64,000 bases of DNA from Batillaria attramentaria. Taxonomy: Eukaryota; Mollusca; Gastropoda; Batillariidae. Where the stretch lies: assembly GCA_018292915.2 (NCBI GenBank), contig JACVVK020000285.1, positions 157,001 to 221,000 of the forward strand. Reading direction: 5' to 3'. The position numbers were made by a program, and so were the translations under genes. A model generated the notes under the pieces. The model did not search any database, was not told the origin of the DNA, and saw only the letters and a list, made by a program, of their open reading frames with translations. Below are positions 1-9,482 of this stretch, one piece after another; the stretch's first letter is position 1, and each line of letters opens with the position of its first letter.

Positions 1-224
1 CAGAACATTTTGCTTGCTTCTTTGTCAAAAGAAAGCCTATCGAACTGGTCAAGCCACTCCGCGTTGAAAACACGTACTTTCGGTTTTGATCGGCTCGTGA
101 TCGGCTCTTCAGGAGGGGAATTTGCGCCCTCCTCATCACTGTCGGCAGCCGATGGACTTTTGGACTTCGGCGAGTCAGTATTCGTGTCTTGAAAATACGT
201 GTGGTCGTCCCAGTGGTCGGCCAT
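1..224 (-). CDS. N-terminus of a zinc-finger/hAT-associated protein (partial)
   Basis: An antisense reading frame opens at an ATG (222-224) and runs off the left edge, so only about 74 residues are seen. It starts MADHWDD, has an acidic/serine-rich stretch, then a basic run followed by a pattern of the type FNxEWLDQF...FDKEASKMFC. That aromatic/tryptophan pattern ending in a Met-x-Cys resembles the N-terminal zinc-binding module found before hAT-type transposase domains and in KIAA1586/ZNF862-like proteins. The family placement is from memory of the pattern, and the zinc ligands beyond the first Cys lie outside the window. A similar pattern recurs antisense near 33425-33530. Confidence 0.45.
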   Translation of the reverse strand, partial: MADHWDDHTYFQDTNTDSPKSKSPSAADSDEEGANSPPEEPITSRSKPKVRVFNAEWLDQFDRLSFDKEASKMF

Positions 225-342
225 AGCGCTAAGCACCAAACTGACGTCACATCCGAGTTCATGACCCAGCCCCGGTTTCAACAGGTGAACGAACAAGGGT
301 TTTGCTAATATTACGGTCGTATAAACGTTTTTTTTTTTTTTT

Positions 343-1465
343 TTAAATCAGTTGGGGGTTAAGTTTAGCATACAAATTAGTATTTCTCCTCAGAAAATAA
401 CGCACCTCTCGGCCATTCTCTGGAGTGAGTTCGTCACGCTGGCCATGGACAACCTTGATGGTGGCCCGGACGGAGTCTTTGTGTTTGGTTATTTTTGCCC
501 CGTCACAGGCAAGGCGTAGCAACACCTCTCCTCTTTCTAGCACACCTGCATATTTGTCTCGCTGGAGCACCAGTTGGAGCAGGCCCTGGAGGCTCCGATA
601 ACATCCATCAAGTTGGGGCTGAAAAGATGAAATCAGGTCAAATATAAAAATTTCACTGCAAGTGCAACAATATCATCAAAACGATTCATCAAGGAAGAAC
701 AGTGATGGTAAAGAGCATGTTTCAAAGTTCAGTAAAACTTCTTCCATTTGTTAAAAATAAAAAATAAAAAAAAGACATGCTACATGCTGGCAAAACCTGT
801 AAAAGTCTGGAATTCAGCTGTTTTACATTAATTAGTCTGAATACATAAATGGTATACTTACACGTGTCACGGGTGGGCCATAGACGTCAAGACACGTGGC
901 CAAGCGCTTGAACTCCTCACTCAAGTTCATCTGTGGTGGAATGGCGGCCACCCCCACCATGCGCAGCTCATGGAGAGCAGTGTAACTGATCCTATGTCTG
1001 ATTTTAACTTCTAAGATTTTTTGCAATGCACTTCGTGACACATCCTCAACGTTTCCCTCCTCTAGTCTTTCCTCATCCCTTCCCTTCGCCAAAAATGAAT
1101 ATTCTGTCCCATCCTCATACTCAATTGTTACCCTAACCCTCTTCACATCATTCCTCTGATCCCCCCCCTTCTAAAATGCTAGCCAACTGTGTGAATGCTG
1201 CCTTGTTATCTACATTTCTATTACTTCTCTGATTTTTGTTGAGCTCAGTTCGGTCTTTTCTAGGTATTTTGGTGGTGATGATTGTGCTATTGAGGATGTT
1301 TGCGTTTGTCTGTGATGATCTGCTTGACGTGGGTGGTCTTCTTAACGCGTGTAGTTGTTGTTGTAGTGTATGAATGGTTGCATCTTTCTGAGCTAGTGCT
1401 TGCTCTAGTTGTTGAATTCTACCTGACAGATTGGCGATGTGGTTAGTGATCGGGTTGTAAAACAT
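343..1465 (-). pseudogene. Two-exon hypothetical protein with a G8 frameshift
   Basis: Exon A (862-1488, ATG at 1465) begins with a coiled-coil-like stretch (repeated Leu/Gln, residues about 12-45) and Ser/Arg-rich linker. At a run of eight G (antisense of 1161-1168) the frame breaks; the open frame continues in another phase into VKRVRVTIEYEDG. Exon A ends at a good donor (intron from 861, GTAAGT) and exon B (343-618) follows a TTTTCAG acceptor; both are phase 0, and the stop is at 343-345. Exon B contains CDGAKITKHKDS, similar in shape to a DGAxIT motif I associate with transposon-related invertebrate proteins, but I do not recognise the family. One base removed from the G run would restore one frame, so this is a decayed gene or a homopolymer sequencing error. 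Confidence 0.5.
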
Positions 1466-1488
1466 TGTGTTGGTGAGTCAAAACGTAA

Positions 1489-1986
1489 CTGAAACAGAGC
1501 GTTCTTAACAACTCTATCATTAAAAAAATACACCCCAAATTTTGTACAGTACCTGCTCTCCAGATCCTCCGCGCCGTGTGGTGGGTCACGAGACACGTGC
1601 GTGCTGGGCATGTGTAAACACAACGGAAACAACACACCGAAATGTACGCAAAAGTACAGCGCCGAACCAAATATCGCCTTTTTCGGCTAGTCATTGTTTA
1701 CAGCCGCATAGTCTTCGTTGTGGGGCGACCCTTTATCTACAGGCTTTCTTGCGTGTAATGGTTCAAACGTTTCATTTTTTATTTATATTTCTATGAAAAG
1801 ACGAAAATCAGCATAGTCTCCATACCCAAAATATCAGGGAAAATAACGTATCTGAAATGTTATTGTCGTGAAAAATTCGAATGTTTTACTCATTTCCATG
1901 GCTAAAAAGTCACTCATATAAAAAAAATATTATAACTTTTCTTGAAAACATTGCTTGAAGGCTAGTCAGTCGTTAAGGTAAATCAA
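1489..1986. other. Intergenic/intronic, no supported gene
   Basis: AT-rich sequence upstream of the exon A acceptor of the antisense hypothetical gene. Open frames here are short and overlap on both strands without splice or motif support. I see no RNA gene or repeat. Confidence 0.4.
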
Positions 1987-2048
1987 CATGTGCAAAATCT
2001 CTTGCGCGGTGGCCGGCCATGTGCAAAATCTCTTGCGCGGTGGTCTGG
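1987..2048. repeat. Tandem duplication of a 31-bp unit
   Basis: Two adjacent 31-bp copies (1987-2017 and 2018-2048) both begin CATGTGCAAAATCTCTTGCG and differ only near the end. It lies in the 3' part of a short antisense frame, so one copy may be an in-gene duplication. Confidence 0.85.
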
Positions 2049-2157
2049 CTTTCGTAATCTCCAGCGGCCCGGACCCCCAGGTCGATTTAATTGATTGTTG
2101 GGACAGTTTGTGTATACACAACAAGGATCTGGTCGGGTAGGGCTATTGGGATCCTTA

Positions 2158-2301
2158 TTATGCCATGGGTTCGTTACCACTACGTTTCGGCTTTGTACTG
2201 CCTGCCTGTGTGTTATCAACGGCTGAATCTTCGACAATAATGTCGTCATCCTCCCTCCGCCGCTGTCTTGTCGTTCTGGTAAACCATTGAAATAACGGCA
2301 T
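2158..2301 (-). CDS. Short acidic/basic ORF, possible first exon
   Basis: A 47-residue antisense frame starts MPLFQWFTRTTRQRRRED, then an acidic patch (DDDIIVEDS) and a basic KPKRSG motif before the stop at 2158. The composition resembles the N-terminal exon of transposase-derived proteins. There is no downstream partner exon I can join with confidence, so this is tentative. Confidence 0.25.
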   Translation of the reverse strand: MPLFQWFTRTTRQRRREDDDIIVEDSAVDNTQAGSTKPKRSGNEPMA

Positions 2302-2642
2302 GTTGCGCGAGCATGGGAAGGGCCGCAACTCTAAGCGCACTTAGTCTGCACTCTGCACCGCGAACACCATGCAGCCGCATCGCTGGGCCGCACTTCTGCC
2401 ATCTCCCGACACGGAAAGCCGGACTTGACGCACAGCCACCCCCAAATTCTAAAATTTGTGCGTCAGTAAAACTCTGTGGATTTTTCCCTGCGTCGTGTCA
2501 TTCCGTCTGTGTGTGTCAGACGCACGCGCGTGCGTTATCGGGACCTCTGCCTGGAGAAGTGTAACTTTTAGTTTATAAATCACCCTGTACTTTATACGGG
2601 GGTGGCAGTCAAGGTGTTAAGCGCTTTTCCCATCGGAAGGGA
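2302..2642. other. No supported gene
   Basis: GC-richer stretch with CpG-rich motifs such as GCACGCGCGTGCG, an inverted repeat, near 2523. It could be a promoter-like region for the antisense short ORF, but nothing fixes that. Confidence 0.3.
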
Positions 2643-2999
2643 AATGGCTTCATCAAATAGGGCTTTGGTCCTGGGATGCCTAGTGTTTTGTTTTCCAGCC
2701 CTTAGTAGAGCGAAGAATCCCGAAAAACTCCGGCATCCCCAGCCCGGCCATTGCAGCCAACACTGAACCAAATGATCTTGTAGTCGGCATCCACCAATGC
2801 CAGAAGAATGATGCTGTGGTAGTTTGCATAGTTGTAGTAGTCAGATCCTCTCCCAGATGACACTATTTCAATGTGTGTCCCATCCATGGCACCAGTGCAG
2901 TTGGGAAACTGCCACCTTGTCTCAAACTCTGAGTTGATTTGATTTGTCTGCTTCAATTTCTGGAACAGCCAGACACTTGGGGAAAAAATGTGCTTTTGC
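2643..2999 (-). pseudogene. Harbinger-type transposase fragment, copy 1
   Basis: The antisense frame 2702-2956 encodes the middle of a PIF/Harbinger DDE domain: WQFPNCTGAMDGTHIEIV (first catalytic Asp in MDGTHI), NYANYHSIILLALVDADY, then VGCNGRAGDAGVFRDS (second Asp). The frame stops after RDSSLY, so the third acidic residue and C-terminus are missing. The same fragment with the same right-hand edge occurs at 10590-10990 and 17130-17570, where it abuts a piggyBac fragment; here the sequence diverges just after the edge, a few bases before the TTAA-flanked element. It is a dead remnant. Confidence 0.85.
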
Positions 3000-3039
3000 C
3001 CACTTTCTGCATCTACTTCACGTGACGGAGTCTGTTTAA

Positions 3040-3057
3040 AGGACTAACGGAGAGCAA
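3040..3057 (+). repeat. Left terminal inverted repeat
   Basis: 18-bp terminal repeat preceded by TTAA at 3036-3039. It is the exact reverse complement of 7452-7469. Confidence 0.85.
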
Positions 3058-3269
3058 CCCTTTCAGTGCGCAAATCAAAAGAAATCTGTAAAATAACCCC
3101 AACACCATGATTTGTATAACAAAAAAAACTCGCAGTTTTTCATTTATTGCCTGTCGAAAGACGCGCTTCTCACCTGTAATCAGCGCTTATCGAGCAATCC
3201 CGCGAAAACCGTGGTATTCTCGTGTGACGTCAGCGGTGTGATGCACGCGTCGTCTGCTATACAGCCAAC

Positions 3270-4403
3270 ATGTGCGATAACGAAGACAGCGCGAGTGATC
3301 TAGGGTCAGATTTAGACAACGGCAGTCTGTTGTTATCCTGCGCCAGCAGTGATTTTGACGGAAGCGTTGAGAAAGAACCTGTGGAAGTAATTCTTCCGTA
3401 TCAGTTTGAGCCCGAGGAGGATCATAGTGATGCAGACGAACGCGCGAGCCTACCAGTAAGCGATGGCGTCGATGAAACAGACCAGCGTTCCCGCCTGGCT
3501 TTGTCTGCCAACTGGTAGGTGCATCCTCAGTTTTTCAACCATACTTAGGATTTACAATAGCTTACTGCACTGTCTCTATCTTCAGGCTCATTTATTCAAC
3601 GCTTCAATCATGGCAATTGATAGGTCTGTGTCTGGTACTCAGTAGGTTTGAAGGTGCGTTCCTGCAAAACACCACGGCGAGATGGATACCCCGGCTTGCT
3701 TTTGCTGTTCATTTTCCCAGAATTTTGGCGGGGCAAAGTACTTTCGTGTAAGCCAACATACATGTGCATGTGAGAGAAGAGATTATAGACGTAGTGTTTT
3801 TGTTTTCAGGTGTCAGTGCCAGCTTTGCGGTGTAATGCCCACTGCAAATGAATGCAGATGCTGTATGGAAATAGATGAGATGAGGGTTCTTATGGATGGT
3901 GTCAGTGAGGCATGTATTACCCAACATCCTGGGTTTGCCACGGTTTGCCTTGATCAGTGGGTTCTTCGAACAGCATACTGGCAGTACAGGCAGCAGTACA
4001 GCGAACAAATCAATGATGAAAACAGGTGAGAGATCCCTTTTTTTTTTCTCAAGGAAAAGGCAAAGTTGCTGATGGACACAGTAACACACATACTTTGAAA
4101 TCACACACACACATAAGGAATATGTCTTACGCAAGATGCATACATTTTATTTGACATTTTTAAATGCAGGAACTGCAGCATTAGCTTAATCATGCTGAAA
4201 GTATATACATATTGCACTAAACATTTTGCAGACGCTACCGCTACACAGCCTACAGACAGCTTGTGCGATTTGTGTGGCATTTTCTGGGACGACATATTCG
4301 TGTTGTGCTGCCTGCTTGTGCAGTCCTTGCCATTAGGAGAGCATTTTCAAGTGCAGATGGCAGCTATACTGGGTTCAGTGACAACTACATGGAGAACAAG
4401 TGA
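3270..4403 (+). CDS. Stand-alone P2X7 C-terminal (cytoplasmic ballast) domain protein
   Basis: Three exons join in frame: 3270-3514, 3810-4025 and 4232-4403 (GT-AG junctions; 633 nt, 210 residues). Residues 1-81 are acidic and low in complexity. From residue 82 the protein reads WCQCQLCGVMPT, then CRCCMEID, CITQHPGF, VCLDQWVLRTAYWQYRQQY, a Tyr/Arg-rich segment, and GRHIRVVLPACAV. This matches the intracellular domain of vertebrate P2X7 receptors, whose clustered cysteines bind zinc and which also has a guanine-nucleotide site. No channel transmembrane segments or ATP-binding ectodomain are present. ATG at 3270 is the first in-frame Met. AATAAA at 4708-4713 could serve as poly(A) signal. It lies inside the TTAA-flanked element, convergent with the THAP gene 280 bp away. 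Function is unknown. Confidence 0.85.
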
Positions 4404-4684
4404 CAGTAAGTAAAGGAAATTATTCAGCTCTGTAAGTGAAGATGTACAACTACAGACATTAGATGCCTTTGTAAAAAGGAATGGTTTGGGAATGGTTGGC
4501 CTGTACAGGCCTGCCTATATATATATTGTGCATGTTTATCAAATTTTGAAGATGCTTTTATGGATTTTCAGCATTTTCAGAGTGAAACTGGTAGTACAGC
4601 GTATTACTTTTCAAGTAGAGTCATGAAAATGAGCAGGCAATTTCAAATGTGCATTCGAGCTTAGCGTAAAGTTATATCAGTGTG

Positions 4685-5990
4685 TTAGCCTGTCCTTTGT
4701 GAACAGCAAATAAAATATGACGATACGAGGCCAGAAAAACTTAAGGACCATTTAAAGCGAGCCTGAAAGTCTGCAATAGCCTGAAGTTTTTCTGGCCTTG
4801 CATCTTCATATTCTGCACACAGTGGAGGTGGAGCTTGATTGTCTTGTGCCCTCAGGTACTCCTTCATTTCCACAATGCTGGCAAGGGAAGCCAGGCCCAT
4901 GACCTCTTTTTGCAGTTCGCAAACATAGTCTGAAAAAAAACCAAAGAATAGACCAGATAGTCTGTTAAAAATGAAGAAAGGCAATAAATAAAACATTTCT
5001 GTATTTTCCACAGGATCTCAGTAATGGGTATTGTGTCTTCACTTTTGAATAAAATATGTACATCTTGTCAATACATTCATGAAAACACACAGAAAAAAAA
5101 AAAAATGGGGGAACAGTAAGGATACTATCCATTTCACAGTTTTGAATTAACACTTGCTTGTCACTCACACTGTAATCTCATCATCACTGGACACTTCTGA
5201 CTGAGGCTGGTATTCTGCATCAAAAGTAGCTTCACATTGCTGGTCCGCAGCCATCTCCATTTCTGTGTCTGACTGTTGATCTTCAGAACCAACAGTCACC
5301 TAGACAACACAATGACAATTAAAACGTGTGGGAATAAAGCAGTGAAAGTTTATAATTTGTGATACACGCACAGTGTGTGAAGTGTGCCAAATGGTTCACC
5401 CAAACTACAGAAAGTACAAAGATCACTTGTAGTTCTGGCATTCACACTAGAGCAAACTTAATTGACTTGTACTATAGTTGTAGTTTTATATTTAAAAGCC
5501 AGCTGTGCAATGCACCCACCAAAGAATGTGAACTGATGGGGGAAAAAAAAACACCTTCAAGATATGGGAGCAAGCCCCCTAGGGTAGCATTTTCATTAGC
5601 TTTAGAGAAAGAAGCTGATGTGAATATCTTACCTGCACCATCAGTGGGTGGTTGATGAGAGGAATCCAATGCAAGATTGCACTGAGTGATGGCATTTTTC
5701 TGGTTCCGTTCGCACTGGGTACCTAACAAAAACAGTCACACAAAAGAAGAGCTTATCAAGTCTATGTAAGGGCCCCCCCCCCAAAAAAAAATAAATAAAT
5801 AAAATAAATAAATAAATAAAATAAAATACTGTACTTAGGGTAACACACAGTGAAACATATTCAAGACTGCATGTCAATGACTGGTTGTTATCATAACTCG
5901 TGTCAGCCATTGTGGTGGCATGCACATGATTGAAGAGAGAGAGAGAGTGTGTGTGTTCGTGTGTGTGTTCGTGTGTGTGTGTGTGACTGT

Positions 5991-6030
<40 letters not shown>

Positions 6031-7269
6031 AAATTAATACAAAAATATCCAAAACATACTCACCTCTATGTCGTACAAGGTGCTGCTGCTGCATCACGCT
6101 TGCAGGGTACACCTGAACCATTTTGTTTTTCTTTCTGACTTTCAGTTTCACTTGCAGAGGCTGAGGAGAAAAGAAACCTATACTTAGTATGGGGTGGCTG
6201 ATATGAAGACTCAAATTCAAAATCACACTGGGTGATTATACATTCTTCACCTCTCCTTTACATTAAACACCTAAAAGAAAGTCATATTTACCAAACTTGC
6301 AGATCTGCCATTTTATCTTTATCTTTATGTCTTTGACCATTGTGTAATTTGTATTATAAGGTGTCAGCTGGCACATACCTCAGTGTGGGTATGGCCTTCC
6401 GCAGTTCCCGTTTCTTCCTGTACCTCAGAGCTATCTGCTGAAGGCAACACCGGCAGCTCCATGCATTCATCATTTTTGGTGAAGATGTTATCCAAGGTCT
6501 AGAAAAGGAACAAAAACTTCCTTGCAGAATTTTTAAACAAAATGCAATTAAGTCAGCATGAGTGCTTTTTAAGTTTTGTTGGGGGGTGGGGACACATGTA
6601 AACAGATAAAGTGTTCTGAGAATTGTTAATGTTATACATGTACTACATTCAATTATTCAGTTTTACACACTTTTGCTAGCACTACTGGATAAAAGGTCTC
6701 TACTTTTGATATACTATCATTAAAGATAATATTTTTATTGCATCTGTGCTCACCCTCTGGTGCTCTCTCTTTGCGTACGCTCCTCTGGTTTTCTTTACAC
6801 CTGGCAGGACGTAGCTCGGCTTTGGTCGTTGACCAGAACTTGTCACCACGCACTGACTTGTCGCACATGATGCAGTGGTTGTGACTGTTGTTGACACCGT
6901 GAAAACAATCTGGCCTCTGTGCAGTGGCGTTGAAAAACTATGCTTTTGAATAGTAGGAACGGCACCGTGTTTCAGCTGTTTCCCCACGCACGGAATTCCC
7001 AACGACTGCTTGAGCCAGTACGAAGGATCGTAAGATTCGGGCGTGAAGTGTCTTTCGCAAATCCGACTGTTGGTTGGTGTACCGAAAGATGGGCCGAAGT
7101 CTGCCCTGCATACCTTCACAAATCGGATCCACTGTTTCCGGACACTGGAATCTAGTGGAAACTTGTGCTGACTGATGAAGTCGGAGTGTTTCCCAGTACA
7201 ATTCGCCACACAACAGCTGTACCCGGTCTTTCTTCGTTTTGCACTCTCAGAGTGATCTGCATTCGCCAT
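4685..7269 (-). CDS. THAP-type zinc-finger protein, multi-exon
   Basis: Exon 1 (6754-7269) encodes a THAP DNA-binding domain at residues 20-107: C20-x3-C24, W47, C71-x2-H74 and the closing AVPTI box at 103-107. Exon 2 is 6379-6498, exon 3 6064-6160 and exon 4 5633-5722; all have GT-AG borders and consistent phase. Candidate exon 5 (about 5169-5280 or to 5299) is acidic (SDTEMEM, SSDDEIT). The last exon (4685-4929) encodes a helical segment (ELQKEVMGLASLASIVEMKEYL) ending at 4685. The phase across exons 5-6 does not resolve with canonical sites, so either the model is incomplete or the gene has decayed. No DDE catalytic core is visible. It lies inside the TTAA-flanked element; a second copy of exon 1 lies at 19066-26007. 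Confidence 0.7.
5934..6028. repeat. GA/GT microsatellite in THAP gene intron
   Basis: Compound (GA)n-(GT)n-(GA)n tract between exons 3 and 4 of the antisense THAP gene. Frames across it are artefacts of the repeat. Confidence 0.9.
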
Positions 7270-7451
7270 TTTCTTTCCGCGAGGCTGTCACACCGGTGAC
7301 GTCACGTAGGCGTTTCGCGCGAAATACGAAGCGGACAGGTACGGTAAACGAGGTTTTCGCAAATATCACGCAGTACAAACACAAACATGTCGCGTAAGGT
7401 AGTGCATGTTTATCAGTAGACTGAACACGACCATTTTTATGTGAATTACAC

Positions 7452-7469
7452 TTGCTCTCCGTTAGTCCT
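7452..7469 (-). repeat. Right terminal inverted repeat
   Basis: Exact reverse complement of the left end at 3040-3057, followed by TTAA at 7470-7473. It lies about 180 bp upstream of the THAP gene start, so the interval 7270-7451 probably holds its promoter. Confidence 0.85.
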
Positions 7470-7531
7470 TTAAGGAGTCATCCTCTTTTCCCCCATACAA
7501 GGCAACAAAGGCCTTCTCTCCTGCTTTTGCT

Positions 7532-7777
7532 TTATGCATTCAGAACTGGAACTGAACACATCAGACTGCTCCTGAAAACTGCTGATTCCAAACTTTTCTT
7601 CAAAAGTAGCGACTTGCCAAGTGAGTAAATACTGCTGACAGTATCACACCCTCCAAAGGCGTGCACAAACAGAATTCGCTTGCAGGTTTCTATTCTCTTT
7701 TGTAGTAATTTTACAAAAACAGGGGATAGTGTAGTGAGGATGAATGCACAGGAAAATGCAGTTGTGATCTTAGTCAC
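7532..7777 (-). pseudogene. Fragment with HAFGGCDTVSSIYSLGK motif
   Basis: The antisense frame contains RILFVHAFGGCDTVSSIY followed by SLGKS. It resembles an HAxxGCDTxSxxxxxGK motif that recurs in uncharacterised TE-associated invertebrate proteins with nuclease-like (XPG/PIN-like) folds. Only about 80 residues remain and both borders are lost. The function cannot be assigned; the motif resemblance is from memory. Confidence 0.4.
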
Positions 7778-7799
7778 AACACTATCACTCGTGCATTTT

Positions 7800-8116
7800 C
7801 TATCTACTGGGACAGTTTTTTTTGTTCATCGTACACCAATTTACGAATCTGAAACCTCAGAGATCCCTGCACATCAGCTGGTAGTTTTGACACCTTGAAG
7901 GAGCAGAATGATCACATTCACGATGATCAGGTGCAGAATGGTGGCGCCGATGCACTTGCATTGAATTAGGTCCCACCCTTTCAGGAGTTAAAGACATGCT
8001 TTCCACAGCAGGCGCAGAACGTGGACGTTGAGATGACGGATGTGCAGTCATACCCTCTCTGTGCATGAGTAGACCCAGGTCACCTTGCGGAGATTGCTCT
8101 TCCTGCTGGCTCTGCA
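7800..8116 (-). pseudogene. MADF/BESS-type protein fragment, block 1
   Basis: Antisense homologue of the better-preserved copy at 12482-13030. Readable parts include QICK-x-VYDEQKK-like residues at the left end and a Pro/Ser/Arg-rich linker (PSSQRPRSAPAVESM). A large internal piece present in block 2 is missing here (a join near 7896), so this is a deleted, non-functional copy. MADF/BESS proteins are the usual DNA-binding partners of Harbinger-type transposases, consistent with the Harbinger fragment in the same block. Confidence 0.5.
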
Positions 8117-8148
8117 ATAGTCTTTGTTGCTTGTGCGGCGTAAAACCT
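8117..8148 (+). mobile_element. Ancient 3'-tail remnant of the I-like family
   Basis: About 32 bp resembling the 3' terminal hairpin arm (AGTCTTTGTTGCTTGTGCGGC) and TAA tail. The same remnant is present at 13027-13062 and 13558-13593, so it predates the segmental duplication. The target duplication is no longer readable. Confidence 0.55.
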
Positions 8149-8279
8149 GAAATAACTGCGTAACATAATAAATCTTTTGATAAAGAGCCTTGCACAGTGT
8201 GACTACTGTGGCTTCCTTACAATGCACTAGACTGCACAGATTTTGATCTCTTTTTTTTTTCTTTTTCTTTTTTGTATAA

Positions 8280-8331
8280 GCGAATTAGTCTTTGTGGCTT
8301 GCGCGGCTTTAAGCCCTAAAAACTCACTCAC
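8280..8331 (+). mobile_element. 52-bp insertion: 3' hairpin and ACTC tail only
   Basis: Starts GCGAATTAGTCTTTGTGGC, carries the right hairpin arm GCGCGGC and ends in ACTCACTCAC. It is flanked by a 12-bp target duplication TTTTTTGTATAA (8268-8279 and 8332-8343). Block 2 has the uninterrupted site near 13695, which proves insertion. This is an extremely 5'-truncated retrotransposon (or SINE-like) copy with an ACTC rather than TAAC tail. Confidence 0.85.
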
Positions 8332-8436
8332 TTTTTTGTATAAAGGTGCTATATGGTTGTCTTCACCACTATTACACTAACACAAATTAACCCTAACACT
8401 GAAATCAAGTAGTATATGAGTGACCAAATCCCATCC

Positions 8437-8625
8437 CTACCTGAATTGTTTCTTCCCCCACCCCTTCAACTTGTCCCTGATTGATTTAATATGTCTCTGT
8501 TTGAGAATAGAGGTGGCCGGGAAAAAGGCGTCCAGGATCTGCTGTAGTTGTGCTGAAGTGAAGCCCCTCGCCCCTTCCCCCCCGGTATGCGCCCAAAAAT
8601 TGTGCAGGACCTTCAGTTCCCTCAC
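8437..8625 (-). pseudogene. SANT/Myb-like exon fragment, block 1
   Basis: Antisense frame with GFTSAQLQQILDAFF, SILKQRHIKSIRDKLKGWGKK: helical, basic, and spaced like a Myb/SANT-type DNA-binding helix set. The same exon occurs at 13801-14010 with small indels. It is probably part of the DNA-binding accessory protein of a Harbinger-like element. Family assignment is tentative. Confidence 0.35.
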
Positions 8626-9212
8626 TGTTCATGTATGTAATTACATCTGGTTTTCATTAGTGCACCTTAAATTTTAATGACACCAAGTGAGGACTAACCA
8701 ACAATGAACTTCGAGTATAGGATTTAATACCATACGCCTCTGTGTCACTCCTGAATAATTGATGCGTAAAAGATAAACGTGTGCAGCTAGAATAAAACCC
8801 AGCTTCATCCCCTGCGGCAACCGACCAGTACGTAAAAAGCTATCACCCACCACTACACAACGAACTACGTACAACCGGCACTATCCCTACCTGACCCCAC
8901 CCCAACACAGAGCCTAGCGACAAACACAAGAGCACGTTAACGTATCTGTAGAGGCAGAGATTGTCCACACTGGTGGTGTATTCTTATTTTGGAAAAACAA
9001 AAACAAAAAAAAAACCAGCATGCTTTCCAGAATGTCTTCCTTTTCTTCTTCACTCGCAAGACACTTGTATGTGCACGAATAGAATGTGGATGTTTTATCA
9101 TGGTGGTTATTGATGGTGATACATGCACCCATGAACTTCTCACAGGCACTGACGTTGTCACTGTGACATCTAAACTGCATCTCCATCATCTCCATAACCT
9201 GTATCACTCCTG

Positions 9213-9482
9213 CCCTGACAACATCCTCAATTTCTTGAAGGAGGTCAACCTCTTTTATAAAATATAGTCTTTCAGCCTAACATAATCTGTGATATTGTTT
9301 TTAGTCTGGAAGAATACAACCTTGAGCAGGATCTCATTTAAGTCTCACAAATTCTTAATAATATATTTACATCATGTTTTAAGCTAGCCCTTTTATGTTT
9401 TAAAGGACCTGGCAGGATGGGACTGTGCTAGCCGCGAATTAGTCTTTGTCGCTTGCGCGGCGTTAAGCCCTAAATAACTAAC
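9213..9482 (+). mobile_element. 5'-truncated I-like copy, 3' 270 bp
   Basis: Begins in the last codons of ORF2 (reading to FYKI-stop), continues through the type II 3' UTR, the terminal hairpin and TAACTAAC. It is flanked by a 13-bp duplication TGTATCACTCCTG (9200-9212 and 9483-9495). Block 2 carries a longer insertion with the same 3' junction (14861-15207), so both may descend from one event, with a later deletion here. Confidence 0.85.

Larger units (their letters stand above)
3040..7469. mobile_element. TTAA-flanked DNA transposon with THAP and P2X7-tail genes
   Basis: The ends are perfect 18-bp inverted repeats: AGGACTAACGGAGAGCAA at 3040-3057 and its reverse complement at 7452-7469, each flanked directly by TTAA (3036-3039 and 7470-7473). 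TTAA target duplication with an AGG start and a THAP-type DNA-binding protein match what is known of Kolobok-superfamily transposons (the Xenopus T2 ends start TTAAAGG). Inside are two convergent, spliced genes: P2X7 cytoplasmic-domain protein (+) and THAP protein (-). I do not recognise a DDE transposase in the interior, so the unit may be non-autonomous, internally deleted, or encode an unrecognised enzyme. It sits among other TE debris. Confidence 0.75.

Noticed and set aside
4685..7469. THAP protein as the complete transposase of the TTAA element
   Set aside because: No DDE-type catalytic core can be recognised in the readable exons, so only the DNA-binding domain is claimed.
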